This document shows, one piece after another, positions 1 through 8,302 of a stretch of 64,000 nucleotides of DNA. A program made the translations under genes and the position numbers. The DNA is from Amphiplicatus sp046296195 (GTDB taxonomy: Bacteria; Pseudomonadota; Alphaproteobacteria; Caulobacterales; Parvularculaceae): NCBI GenBank assembly GCA_046296195.1, contig JBKBLR010000008.1:1-64000 (forward strand). Direction: 5' to 3'. The number at the start of each line of letters is the position of its first letter. Position 1 is the stretch's first letter. The notes under the pieces are model-generated. The model had not been told where the DNA came from, did not search any database, and saw only the letters and a list, made by a program, of their open reading frames with translations.

Positions 1-137
1 AGGCGCACGAACTGGCGGCCCCAGCGCGTGAATCGGCCGAGCGCGGCGGCGACGACCGCGAAGCCGACGAGCACGACGACGTAGGTCCGCGCGATCCAGA
101 CCAGGCTTTCGAGCCACTGCTGCGAAGTCCACTGCAT
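1..137 (-). CDS. N-terminal fragment of a membrane protein, possibly SbmA/BacA-like transporter (cut by window edge)
   Basis: The first 45 residues of a membrane protein whose remainder lies outside the window. It opens MQWTSQQWLESLVWIAR, then one long hydrophobic helix (YVVVLVGFAVVAAAL), then a basic stretch FTRWGRQFVR. This 'TRWGRQF' turn after the first helix resembles SbmA/BacA-type and related ABC permease/ATPase peptide transporters, but too little is visible for a firm call. The reading frame is open all the way upstream into imuB with no stop codon, so the true start could be this ATG or the protein could be an ImuB-fused product. The 60 bases before the ATG show no clear Shine-Dalgarno sequence. 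Confidence 0.4.
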   Translation of the reverse strand, partial: MQWTSQQWLESLVWIARTYVVVLVGFAVVAAALGRFTRWGRQFVR

Positions 138-935
138 CGAGGTGCGCCCCGTTCGAACGACGGCGCAATGATGCTCAACAGCGCGGCGCGATCGTCCCGG
201 GGCCGGCGGCGCCGGCCGGCGCGGGATCAGCGCCTCGGGCGCGCGGCCGAGCGCCTGATCGAGACGCAGCATCGCATGTTCGCCGGCGCGCGCGGCGAAG
301 GGCGCGCGCGGAGCCGTCATAATCTGGCCGATGCGCTTCAGGCCGAGGCGGCGCAGAAGCGCGGCCGCCGCCTCATTGAGGCGCAGCGCCTCGACCGGCA
401 GCGGCGCCAGCGCGGCGGATGATTCTTCCTCACTGAAAACGCCGCCGCCATGACGCGCCAGCGCGAAGGCCGCCCCGGGCGTCGGCGCGATCGCCGCCTC
501 GACCGCATAGCCGCGCGCGGCGGGGCCGGCCTTCGCCATCGCCAGCATGGCCGCCTCGCCGCCGAAGAGATGCGCAGCGCCGGTGACATCGAGAAAAAGC
601 CCCGAGGGCCGATCGAGCGCGACGAAGGGCGTGAAACGATCGGCCCAGGCCGCGATGCGCGCGAGCAGGCGCGCATCAGCGCCCGCATCGGCCTCGCGCG
701 TCACAAGGCCCGGACAGAGCGCGCCGGCGTCGGCGAGCCTCATCCCCGGCGCAAGTCCCCTTTCAAGCGCAAGCGCATCGACCGCCGTCAGCGTGAAGGC
801 GTCGCCGGCCTTTGCATAAAGGGCGAGCGGGGCGTCAGCCGGCGCAAGGCCATGACGCCGCAGCCGGTCGGTCGGCAGGAAGGGGAGCCATATCGCCATC
901 CAGCGGGCGGGCGATCGCCTTGAACGCATGCTCAT
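138..935 (-). pseudogene. imuB: imuB, Y-family polymerase-like SOS mutagenesis protein, truncated at its C-terminal half
   Basis: The N-terminal half of ImuB, the non-catalytic Y-family polymerase homologue that works with ImuA and DnaE2 in SOS translesion synthesis. Recognisable stretches are AIWLPFLPTDRLRRHG near the start, LFLDVTGAAHLFGGE, IAPTPGAAFALARHGGG and LRRLGLKRIGQIM. The start is probably the ATG at 935 or 929, overlapping the end of imuA; an internal ATG at 899 is also possible. After IPRRPAPPA (about position 200) the expected continuation (little-finger region, clamp-binding motif, C-terminal ImuA-interaction part) is absent, and I found no continuation in the other two frames. 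The frame instead continues into the next gene. A full-length ImuB is about 500 residues; roughly 235 are present. It is probably non-functional unless the junction is an assembly error. Confidence 0.7.
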
Positions 936-1548
936 GAGGGCACCATTGAAGACGCCAGACCTCTCCGGCGGGACCGGCGCGGCGACGGGCGAGGCGCACG
1001 TCGAAGGCGGGCGGTCCCAATCCGTAAACGGAGTTTTCAGCGGGCGCCGGCGAGACCGAAAAGCGCGCCTCGGCGGCGCTTGCGCGCACGGCGTCGAGGC
1101 GGATGAGGGCGCAGCGGCTGCTGTTCTTCTTCGCCGCGAGAAAGAGGCGCCGGGTGACGATAAGATCGAGCGGTTTCGGCGCAGGCGCGATCGCGCAGAG
1201 AACGAAAGCGCCTGCGATCGACAATCCCTGCTCGGCCGCCCATAGCGCGTCGATCTGCGTGCGCGTGCGCACGATGAAGAAGCGTTCGAGGTCGACGCCG
1301 AACTGCGCAAGACCTTCCGCACAGGGATCGCCATGTTCGGCGAAGAAGCGCGCCGGCGCCGCCCACAGCATGAGCCCGTCCTTCGCCGCCGCGCGCGCCC
1401 AGCCGAGCGAAAAGCCGGCGGCGGCGACTTCATCGCCCGGCGCCGCCGGCGCGATCTCGACGAGGCGGAGAACGCCCGGCATCGTCCGTATACGGTCAAA
1501 CGAGGACGCCGCGCGCGATGGGCTGTCAAGGTGGGAGGCCGGGAGCAT
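835..1548 (-). CDS. imuA: ImuA, SOS-induced translesion-synthesis accessory protein
   Basis: A 237-residue RecA/SulA-like protein of the ImuA family, partner of ImuB and DnaE2 in damage-induced mutagenesis. Family features visible are the early PGVLRLVEIAPAAPGDE segment, AAGFSLGWARAAA, LMLWAAPARFFAEHG, GLAQFGVDLERFFIVRT and LWAAEQGLS. As expected for ImuA it lacks a convincing Walker A. I chose the ATG at 1548 because a LexA operator lies 13 bp upstream; a start further upstream would place that operator inside the gene. imuB begins inside its 3' end, so the two are translationally coupled. With imuB truncated and no dnaE2 in view, ImuA may be an orphan here. Confidence 0.85.
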   Translation of the reverse strand: MLPASHLDSPSRAASSFDRIRTMPGVLRLVEIAPAAPGDEVAAAGFSLGWARAAAKDGLMLWAAPARFFAEHGDPCAEGLAQFGVDLERFFIVRTRTQIDALWAAEQGLSIAGAFVLCAIAPAPKPLDLIVTRRLFLAAKKNSSRCALIRLDAVRASAAEARFSVSPAPAENSVYGLGPPAFDVRLARRRAGPAGEVWRLQWCPHEHAFKAIARPLDGDMAPLPADRPAAASWPCAG

Positions 1549-1560
1549 GGCGAAACTTAA

Positions 1561-1575
1561 GAACAAAACGGGAAC
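1561..1575 (-). promoter_or_regulatory. LexA operator (SOS box) of imuA
   Basis: Read on the minus strand the site is GTTC-CCGTTTT-GTTC, an exact match to the GTTC-N7-GTTC direct repeat used by alphaproteobacterial LexA. It ends 13 bp before the imuA start codon, so bound LexA would cover the transcription start or ribosome-binding region. The match is seen directly; SOS control is inferred from family knowledge. Confidence 0.85.
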
Positions 1576-1626
1576 GTCGACAAGGGACGAATTTTTCCCC
1601 ATATTTTATGCCGCTGAATCATAGGG

Positions 1627-2370
1627 TTATGAGCGCCGCTCGGCGCGGGCGATGACCGCGCGCACGGCCGCGTAGAGCGCCTTCGGGGCCTGCATTTCGA
1701 GAAAATGCGTGCCGCCGCGGATCTCCGTCAACTCGACATCGGCGTCGGCGGCGAAATAGCCTTTGAGCGTCCTCGCATCGTTCATCGACACGAGATGATC
1801 GGCGTCGCCATGAAGAATCGTAACCGGCGCGGTCACTTCTTTGAGGCGCGCGAACAAGGGACCCACTTGCGCGCGCCGTCCGGCGACTTCCGCGCGCGCA
1901 TGATGCAGCGTGCGCGGCAGCAGCGAGCGCACGACTGGCGCGCCGCCGAGATCGACGAAGGGCTGCACCCAGGGGCGCGGCTCTGTAATCAGCGCGGCGA
2001 CCGTCACCGCGCCTTTGACCGCATCGGGGCGATCGAGAAGCGCCTTCAAGGCGAGCTCGCCGCCATAGGAGACGCCGAGCGTCACGACGTTCTTGTCGCC
2101 GTTGAGGAACGGCGCCGCGGCCGCGACCTGATCGTCGAAACTCAAATAGGCCTGGCGGTGGCCGCGTGCATAACCGGGCCGCGCGAGAAGCACGACTTCC
2201 AGATCGGACGGCGCCGTCCGCAGCATCCGCTCAAAGAGATATTTCCGCGCCGGCGCGCCGGGGAACATGACGAGACGCCAAGGGGCGGCGCGCTCGGCGA
2301 TCCACGCCTGGTTCTTCAGCGGGGTTGCGAGCGGAACCTCATAGGTGAGTTCGCGGTAGAGCGACGTCAC
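1627..2370 (-). CDS. alpha/beta hydrolase
   Basis: A 247-residue alpha/beta-hydrolase-fold protein. The nucleophile elbow is GVSYGG with Ser101; the acid is in HGDADHLV (Asp189 or Asp191) and the base is His222 in GGTHFLE, giving a complete catalytic triad in the right order. There is no signal peptide, so it is cytoplasmic. The start is a GTG one base after the gatA stop, so it is the last gene of a gatC-gatA-hydrolase unit. The substrate cannot be deduced; an esterase, lipase or lactonase role is equally possible. Confidence 0.7.
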   Translation of the reverse strand: MTSLYRELTYEVPLATPLKNQAWIAERAAPWRLVMFPGAPARKYLFERMLRTAPSDLEVVLLARPGYARGHRQAYLSFDDQVAAAAPFLNGDKNVVTLGVSYGGELALKALLDRPDAVKGAVTVAALITEPRPWVQPFVDLGGAPVVRSLLPRTLHHARAEVAGRRAQVGPLFARLKEVTAPVTILHGDADHLVSMNDARTLKGYFAADADVELTEIRGGTHFLEMQAPKALYAAVRAVIARAERRS

Positions 2371-2371
2371 C

Positions 2372-3852
<1,481 letters not shown>

Positions 3853-3856
<4 letters not shown>

Positions 3857-4152
3857 TCCACCACCTTCGGCACGACGAAGAAATGGTCTTCGGTCTTTGG
3901 CGCGTTGGCGACGATTTTCTCCGGCTGGCCGCCGCCGGTCGGGCCGTCAGTGACGACGTCGTCGCGCATCTTGAGTTTCATCGCGACGGTCGACGTCATG
4001 GGTTCAACGCCCGTCACGTCGACCTCGTTCAGTTGCTCGATCCATTTCAGGATGCCGTTGATCTCGCCCGCGAGCGGCTCCAGCCGGTCCTCAGGGACGG
4101 CGAGGCGCGCGAGCCTGGCGACCTTGCGGACGGTTTCCTTGTCAACGGCCAT
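3853..4152 (-). CDS. gatC: Asp-tRNA(Asn)/Glu-tRNA(Gln) amidotransferase subunit C
   Basis: A 99-residue GatC, the small clamp subunit that wraps and stabilises GatA on GatB. It begins MAVDKETVRKVARLARLAV, the usual N-terminal helix, and contains the typical WIEQLNEVDVTGVEPM and LKMRDDVVTDG segments; it ends NAPKTEDHFFVVPKVVE, the conserved tail. The start at MAVDKET was preferred over an upstream in-frame ATG because family members begin there. First gene of the gatC-gatA unit, divergent from ruvX. Confidence 0.96.
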
Positions 4153-4284
4153 CGGATTGCCCCTGCAAAAGCCGGCGAGCCCTATCAACGCCGGATGGGA
4201 GCATCAAGCGCGACCTGCTTCGGCGTCGGCGCGCTTTGCCCCCCTCGCCCGCCGTCGGCAGAGGAGGCGCCCTCTCCAACGGCA

Positions 4285-4314
4285 TTGGCCCGGATCGTCC
4301 AATCCGCCTATATC
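4285..4314 (+). promoter_or_regulatory. predicted promoter of a leaderless ruvX transcript
   Basis: TTGGCC at the left end and TATATC at the right end are separated by 18 bases and resemble a sigma-70 -35/-10 pair. The -10 element ends 8 bases before the ruvX ATG, which would put transcription initiation at or next to the start codon. Prediction only. Confidence 0.4.
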
Positions 4315-4322
4315 GTGCCGCC

Positions 4323-4790
4323 ATGGCGGATGAATTCGATGAAGCTGCGGCCGCGTTCGGCGCTGTCGGCGCCCTTCTCGGCCTCGATCTCGGGGAAAAG
4401 ACGATCGGCGTCGCCTCCTGCGATCCGGCCCGGCGCGTCGCGACGCCAGTCGAAACGATCCGCCGGACGAAATTCACCCATGATGCGGAGCAGCTCAAGG
4501 TTCTGGCGGCGACGCGCGGCGTCGTCGGCTTCGTTCTTGGCCTTCCCCGCAACATGGACGGGACCGAGGGACCAAGGGCCCAGTCGACCCGGGCCTTCGC
4601 GCGCAGCCTCGGCCGGGCGCTCGCCCTCCCCGTCGCGCTGTGGGACGAGCGCCTGTCGACCGCCGCGATGGACCGGGACCTCATCGGCCTCGATGCCAGC
4701 CGGGCGAAGCGGGCGGCGAAAATCGACGAATCAGCGGCAGCCTTCATCCTGCAGGGCGCGATCGACCGGCTCGCCCGTGCGCGCGCCTGA
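4323..4790 (+). CDS. ruvX: RuvX/YqgF, putative pre-16S rRNA nuclease
   Basis: A 155-residue RNase H-fold protein of the YqgF/RuvX family, implicated in 16S rRNA 5' maturation and possibly Holliday-junction processing. Visible motifs are LLGLDLGEKTIGVASCD (first catalytic Asp), VGFVLGLPRNMDG, and LWDERLSTAAMDRDL followed by KIDESAAAFILQGA (remaining acidic residues). No Shine-Dalgarno sequence precedes the ATG, but TTGGCC, an 18-base spacer and TATATC end 8 bases before it, so the mRNA is probably leaderless. The start was chosen on that promoter and on family length; an upstream in-frame ATG would overrun the promoter. Confidence 0.92.
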   Translation: MADEFDEAAAAFGAVGALLGLDLGEKTIGVASCDPARRVATPVETIRRTKFTHDAEQLKVLAATRGVVGFVLGLPRNMDGTEGPRAQSTRAFARSLGRALALPVALWDERLSTAAMDRDLIGLDASRAKRAAKIDESAAAFILQGAIDRLARARA

Positions 4791-4821
4791 CGGCGCGGAG
4801 CGGTCACGGAAGGGGCAAGGC

Positions 4822-5151
4822 ATGGATTCGGCCACCATAAAGCGTCTGATGTCGGTGTTGCTTGTCGCGACCGGCGTTCTTCATATTGTTGTCGCCGTCG
4901 CCGGCGCGCCGGAGCCGCTGCGCATTCCGCTCGCCGCGTTCGGCGCGCTCTATGGAACCCTTGGCGTCCTGCTGCTGCGCGGCGGGCGCATGGTCGTGCT
5001 CGCGTCGATGGCGGCCTGCGCGACGGGGATCGCGCTGGGGGGCGCGAATTATCTCCAGAACGGGGGCCCGCCGACGCTGCTCGTCATGTTCCTGATCGAC
5101 ATTCTCGTCCTGGTTTGCGGCGGGTTGTGGCTTGCGAAATCCGGCAAGTGA
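4822..5151 (+). CDS. small four-helix integral membrane protein
   Basis: A 109-residue hydrophobic protein of unknown function. Four transmembrane helices can be drawn: around VLLVATGVLHIVVAVAG, PLAAFGALYGTLGVLLL, VVLASMAACATGIALG, and LLVMFLIDILVLVCGGLWLA. A GGAAGGGG Shine-Dalgarno sequence precedes the ATG by a good distance. It sits 31 bases after ruvX and 37 before pyrB on the same strand, so it is probably co-transcribed with them. I recognise no named family. Confidence 0.65.
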   Translation: MDSATIKRLMSVLLVATGVLHIVVAVAGAPEPLRIPLAAFGALYGTLGVLLLRGGRMVVLASMAACATGIALGGANYLQNGGPPTLLVMFLIDILVLVCGGLWLAKSGK

Positions 5152-5188
5152 TTGCGGGGCCGCCCGCGATGGCGATAGAAGCCGCGCC

Positions 5189-6154
5189 ATGACGATCCCC
5201 GCAAGGCCGCTTCCGCCCGGCAATGGATTCTCCGCCGCGAACCTCATCAACATCGCCGACGTCTCCGATGGCGAGGTGCGCGCGATCCTCGACCTTGCCG
5301 ACCATTACGCCGCCTTACTGACACGCGGCGAACGCCCGCCGCAGCGCCTCGCCGGCAAGACGCAGATCAATCTCTTCTTTGAAGATTCGACGCGCACCAA
5401 TCTCAGCTTCGAGCTCGCCGGCAAGAAGCTCGGTGCGGACGTCCTCAACGTGCCGGTCGCCGCTTCCTCGGTGAACAAGGGCGAGGCGCTCATCGACACC
5501 GTGCAGACGCTCGCGGCGATGGGCGCGCATGTCGTCATCGCGCGCCACAAGGAGCCGCGCGTGCATCTGGAGCTGGCGCGCCGCATCGCCTGCCCCGTCA
5601 TCAACGCCGGCGACGGCGTGCGCGAACATCCGACCCAGGCGCTTCTCGACGCCGCGACGATCCGCGCGAGCTTCGGGCGCATTGAAGGCCTCGTCGTCGC
5701 CATCTGCGGCGACATCCGGCACAGCCGCGTCGCCGCATCGGGCGCGGAACTTCTCTTGCGCCTCGGGGCCGAGGTGCGCTTCGTCGGGCCCGCGGCCCTG
5801 ATGCCGGAGCCGTCGCAATTCCCGCAGGTCAGGCGCTTCGCCCGTCTCAAGGACGGCCTTGCCGGCGCCGACATCGCCATGGCGCTGCGGATGCAGTTCG
5901 AGCGGATGGACGCAGACGGCCGCGTGCATGCGCAAGGCTATTTTGAGACCTTCGGGCTCACGCATGACACGATCGCCTTTGCAAAGCCCGGCGCGAAAGT
6001 CATGCATCCGGGGCCGATGAACCGCGGCGTCGAGATCGACGGCGCGCTCGCCGACGATGAGACGCGCTCGCTCATCCTCCGCCAGGTGTTCCACGGCGTC
6101 GCCGTGCGCATGGCGGTGCTCGATCTCCTGATCACCAAGGGAGCCGGTCAATGA
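5189..6154 (+). CDS. pyrB: aspartate carbamoyltransferase catalytic subunit
   Basis: The 321-residue enzyme joins carbamoyl phosphate and L-aspartate in the second step of UMP synthesis. The carbamoyl-phosphate loop FFEDSTRTN (residues 63-71), GDGVREHPTQ (141-150) and the late KVMHPGPMNRGVEI motif are intact. The ATG at 5189 gives the usual N-terminus; an upstream in-frame start would overlap the preceding gene. Its stop overlaps plsY in ATGA. In many alphaproteobacteria pyrC sits between pyrB and plsY; here it does not, so dihydroorotase must be encoded elsewhere. No regulatory-subunit gene (pyrI) is present. Confidence 0.96.
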   Translation: MTIPARPLPPGNGFSAANLINIADVSDGEVRAILDLADHYAALLTRGERPPQRLAGKTQINLFFEDSTRTNLSFELAGKKLGADVLNVPVAASSVNKGEALIDTVQTLAAMGAHVVIARHKEPRVHLELARRIACPVINAGDGVREHPTQALLDAATIRASFGRIEGLVVAICGDIRHSRVAASGAELLLRLGAEVRFVGPAALMPEPSQFPQVRRFARLKDGLAGADIAMALRMQFERMDADGRVHAQGYFETFGLTHDTIAFAKPGAKVMHPGPMNRGVEIDGALADDETRSLILRQVFHGVAVRMAVLDLLITKGAGQ

Positions 6155-6750
6155 CGATCCTCCTTGCCGCCGTGGTCGGCTATCTTCTCGGCTCGGTTCC
6201 CTTCGGCCTCGTCATCACGAAAGCCGCAGGGCTTGGCGACATCCGGGCGATCGGCTCGGGCAATATCGGCGCAACGAACGTGCTGCGCACCGGACGAAAG
6301 GATCTCGCCGCCGCAACGCTCGTCCTCGACAGCGGCAAGGGGGCGATCGCGGTTCTGATCGCCTACGCCCTCGACTGGCGCCCTGAAGTCGCGGGCGCGG
6401 CGGCCTTTCTCGGCCACTGCTTTCCGGTCTGGCTGAAGTTTCAGGGCGGCAAGGGCGTTGCGACCTTCCTTGGCACTCTGCTCGCCCTCTGGTTCCCGGC
6501 AGGCGCCTTCGCCTGCGCGATCTGGCTCGGCTGCGCGTTCCTCTTCAGATATTCCTCGCTCGCCGCGCTGATCGCCGCCGCGGCCTCGCCGCTCGTTCTC
6601 TTCGCGATGGGCAAGCCGGCTTTCGCGATCGCCGCGTTGTTCATGACGCTGCTGATTTTTATCCGGCACAGGGCGAATATCGATCGCCTCTTGAAAGGCG
6701 AAGAGCCGAAGATCGCCAAGAAGAAGCCGGCCGAAGCGCCGGCGGGCTGA
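6151..6750 (+). CDS. plsY: acyl-phosphate:glycerol-3-phosphate acyltransferase
   Basis: A 199-residue inner-membrane enzyme that transfers an acyl group from acyl phosphate to glycerol 3-phosphate, the first step of phospholipid synthesis. Conserved cytoplasmic motifs are GSGNIGATNVLRTG near residues 31-44, GHCFPVWLKFQGGKGVAT, and the late RHRANIDRLLKGEE. About five hydrophobic segments surround them, matching PlsY topology. It starts within the pyrB stop (ATGA) and is followed 18 bases later by dprA. Confidence 0.96.
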   Translation: MTILLAAVVGYLLGSVPFGLVITKAAGLGDIRAIGSGNIGATNVLRTGRKDLAAATLVLDSGKGAIAVLIAYALDWRPEVAGAAAFLGHCFPVWLKFQGGKGVATFLGTLLALWFPAGAFACAIWLGCAFLFRYSSLAALIAAAASPLVLFAMGKPAFAIAALFMTLLIFIRHRANIDRLLKGEEPKIAKKKPAEAPAG

Positions 6751-6768
6751 CGCGCGCAGGAGGGGGAG

Positions 6769-7881
6769 ATGATGGCGCCGCTCACCGAGGACGAGCGCAT
6801 CGACTGGCTGCGGCTGATCCGCACCGAGACGATCGGGCCGGTGACCTTCGCGCGGCTTCTCGACCGCTATGGTGCGCCGGCGCCGGCGCTCGACGCGCTG
6901 CCGCGGCTTGCCGCCAGGGCCGGGCGCCGGGCGACGCTAAAGCCGGTCTCGCGCGCCGAGGCGGCGGCCGAGATCGAGCGCGCGCGCGAAGGCGGCGCCC
7001 GCCTGATCGTCCTCGGCGAGCCGGATTATCCAAGGCTTCTTGCGCAGATTCCGGCCGCGCCGCCGGCGATCTATGTCCGCGGCCACGCCTCCCTGTTCGA
7101 GCGCCCGGCGGTCGCCATCATCGGTGCGCGCAATTCGTCGAGCCTTGGCCGGCGCCTTGCGCGTCTGCTCGCCGAAGGGCTCGGCGCGGCGGGCGTCGTC
7201 GTCGTGTCGGGCCTTGCGCGCGGGATCGACGGCGCGGCGCATGAAGCGGCGCTGAAGACCGGCACGATCGCGGTCGTCGCCGGCGGCGCCGATGTCGTTT
7301 ATCCGCCGGAACATGGGGACCTCATGGCGGCGATCGCGCATGAGGGCGCGATCCTGTCCGAGCAGCCGCCGGGCGCCGAGCCGACCGCGCGCGACTTCCC
7401 GCGCCGGAACCGACTCATTTCCGGCCTGTCGCGCGGCGTCGTCGTCGTCGAAGCAGCGGCGCGGTCAGGAACGCTCATCACGGCGCGCTTTGCGCTCGAA
7501 CAGGGGCGCGAGGTGTTCGCCGTGCCGGGCTCGCCGCTCGATCCGCGCTGCCAGGGCGCGAACCGCCTGATCCGCGAGGGCGCGACCCTCATCGAATCGG
7601 CGGACGACATTCTCACCGCGCTCGCCCAACAGAGCCGCGCGGCGCGCGAGCCGTCGCCTGACGGGTTCTCCTGGAAAGCAGAAGGCGAGCCGGACGCGTC
7701 TGAGACCACCCGCATCCGCGAGGTTGTGCGGGCGCTTTTGAGTTTCACCCCCGCTCATCGCGACGACATCCTGCGCGAGGCGGACGCGCCGCCCGCCCTC
7801 ATCATCGATGCGCTGATCGACCTGGTGCTCGCCGGCGAGGCCGAAGAGCATCCGGGGGGTCGTTTCGCCCGCCGGGCCTGA
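6769..7881 (+). CDS. dprA: DNA-processing protein DprA
   Basis: A 370-residue DprA, which loads RecA on incoming single-stranded DNA during natural transformation. The Rossmann-like core shows IIGARNSSSLGRRLA, VSGLARGIDGAAHEAAL and AVPGSPLDPRCQGANRLIREGA; an N-terminal helical domain precedes it and a winged-helix-like domain (ITRIREVVRALLSF region to RFARRA) follows. Two adjacent ATGs are possible starts; AGGAGGGGG lies just upstream and favours the second (6772) by spacing. Part of the pyrB-plsY-dprA-topA series. Its stop is four bases from the stop of a convergent small gene. Confidence 0.95.
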   Translation: MMAPLTEDERIDWLRLIRTETIGPVTFARLLDRYGAPAPALDALPRLAARAGRRATLKPVSRAEAAAEIERAREGGARLIVLGEPDYPRLLAQIPAAPPAIYVRGHASLFERPAVAIIGARNSSSLGRRLARLLAEGLGAAGVVVVSGLARGIDGAAHEAALKTGTIAVVAGGADVVYPPEHGDLMAAIAHEGAILSEQPPGAEPTARDFPRRNRLISGLSRGVVVVEAAARSGTLITARFALEQGREVFAVPGSPLDPRCQGANRLIREGATLIESADDILTALAQQSRAAREPSPDGFSWKAEGEPDASETTRIREVVRALLSFTPAHRDDILREADAPPALIIDALIDLVLAGEAEEHPGGRFARRA

Positions 7882-7885
7882 CGGG

Positions 7886-8074
7886 TCAGGCGGCCTTGTC
7901 GGCTTCCTCGACGCATTCCCGCAACAGGTAAGCGAGCCGGACGAGGCCGCCCGTCCGGGCCATGGCCTCCAGTTCGCGCAGGAGATCGGCGATGTATTCC
8001 GCCGTCTCGGTTTCACTCGCCAGCCGGGGCTCGGTCCCGGACCGCCCGCGCGCGGCTCCAGTTTTCGTAGACAT
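7886..8074 (-). CDS. small hypothetical protein
   Basis: A 62-residue soluble protein of unknown function. It starts MSTKTGAARGRSGTEP, a basic and probably disordered stretch, followed by an amphipathic helical region (ETAEYIADLLRELEAMARTGGLVRLAYLLRECVEEADKAA). The ATG at 8074 is preceded by AAAGGGGTG at a normal distance, favouring it over an upstream in-frame start. It lies between convergent dprA and divergent topA. Similar small acidic-helical proteins occur widely in alphaproteobacteria, but I cannot name a family. Confidence 0.6.
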   Translation of the reverse strand: MSTKTGAARGRSGTEPRLASETETAEYIADLLRELEAMARTGGLVRLAYLLRECVEEADKAA

Positions 8075-8302
8075 CTGCACCCCTTTGAGTCCAGTGGCTG
8101 ACCGCCACGTGAAGACGTCGAATGTTAACAACCCATACGATAATTACAAGATGTAAATATACCGTGGGTTGTGGCTGGGCGAAGGCGTGGTTGACATTTT
8201 CATCATGGCGGACGCAGGGTCCGCGCCCATTCGGCGGGGGGCCGTCAAGGCCAGGGCCGTCTTCCACCCCGTGCAGCAGACCTTGAGGAGCCGCCGCGAC
8301 GC

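Noticed and set aside
338..922. Several overlapping Arg-rich open frames on both strands in the first kilobase
   Set aside because: They are shadows of imuB, whose true frame is the long open minus-strand frame beginning at 935.
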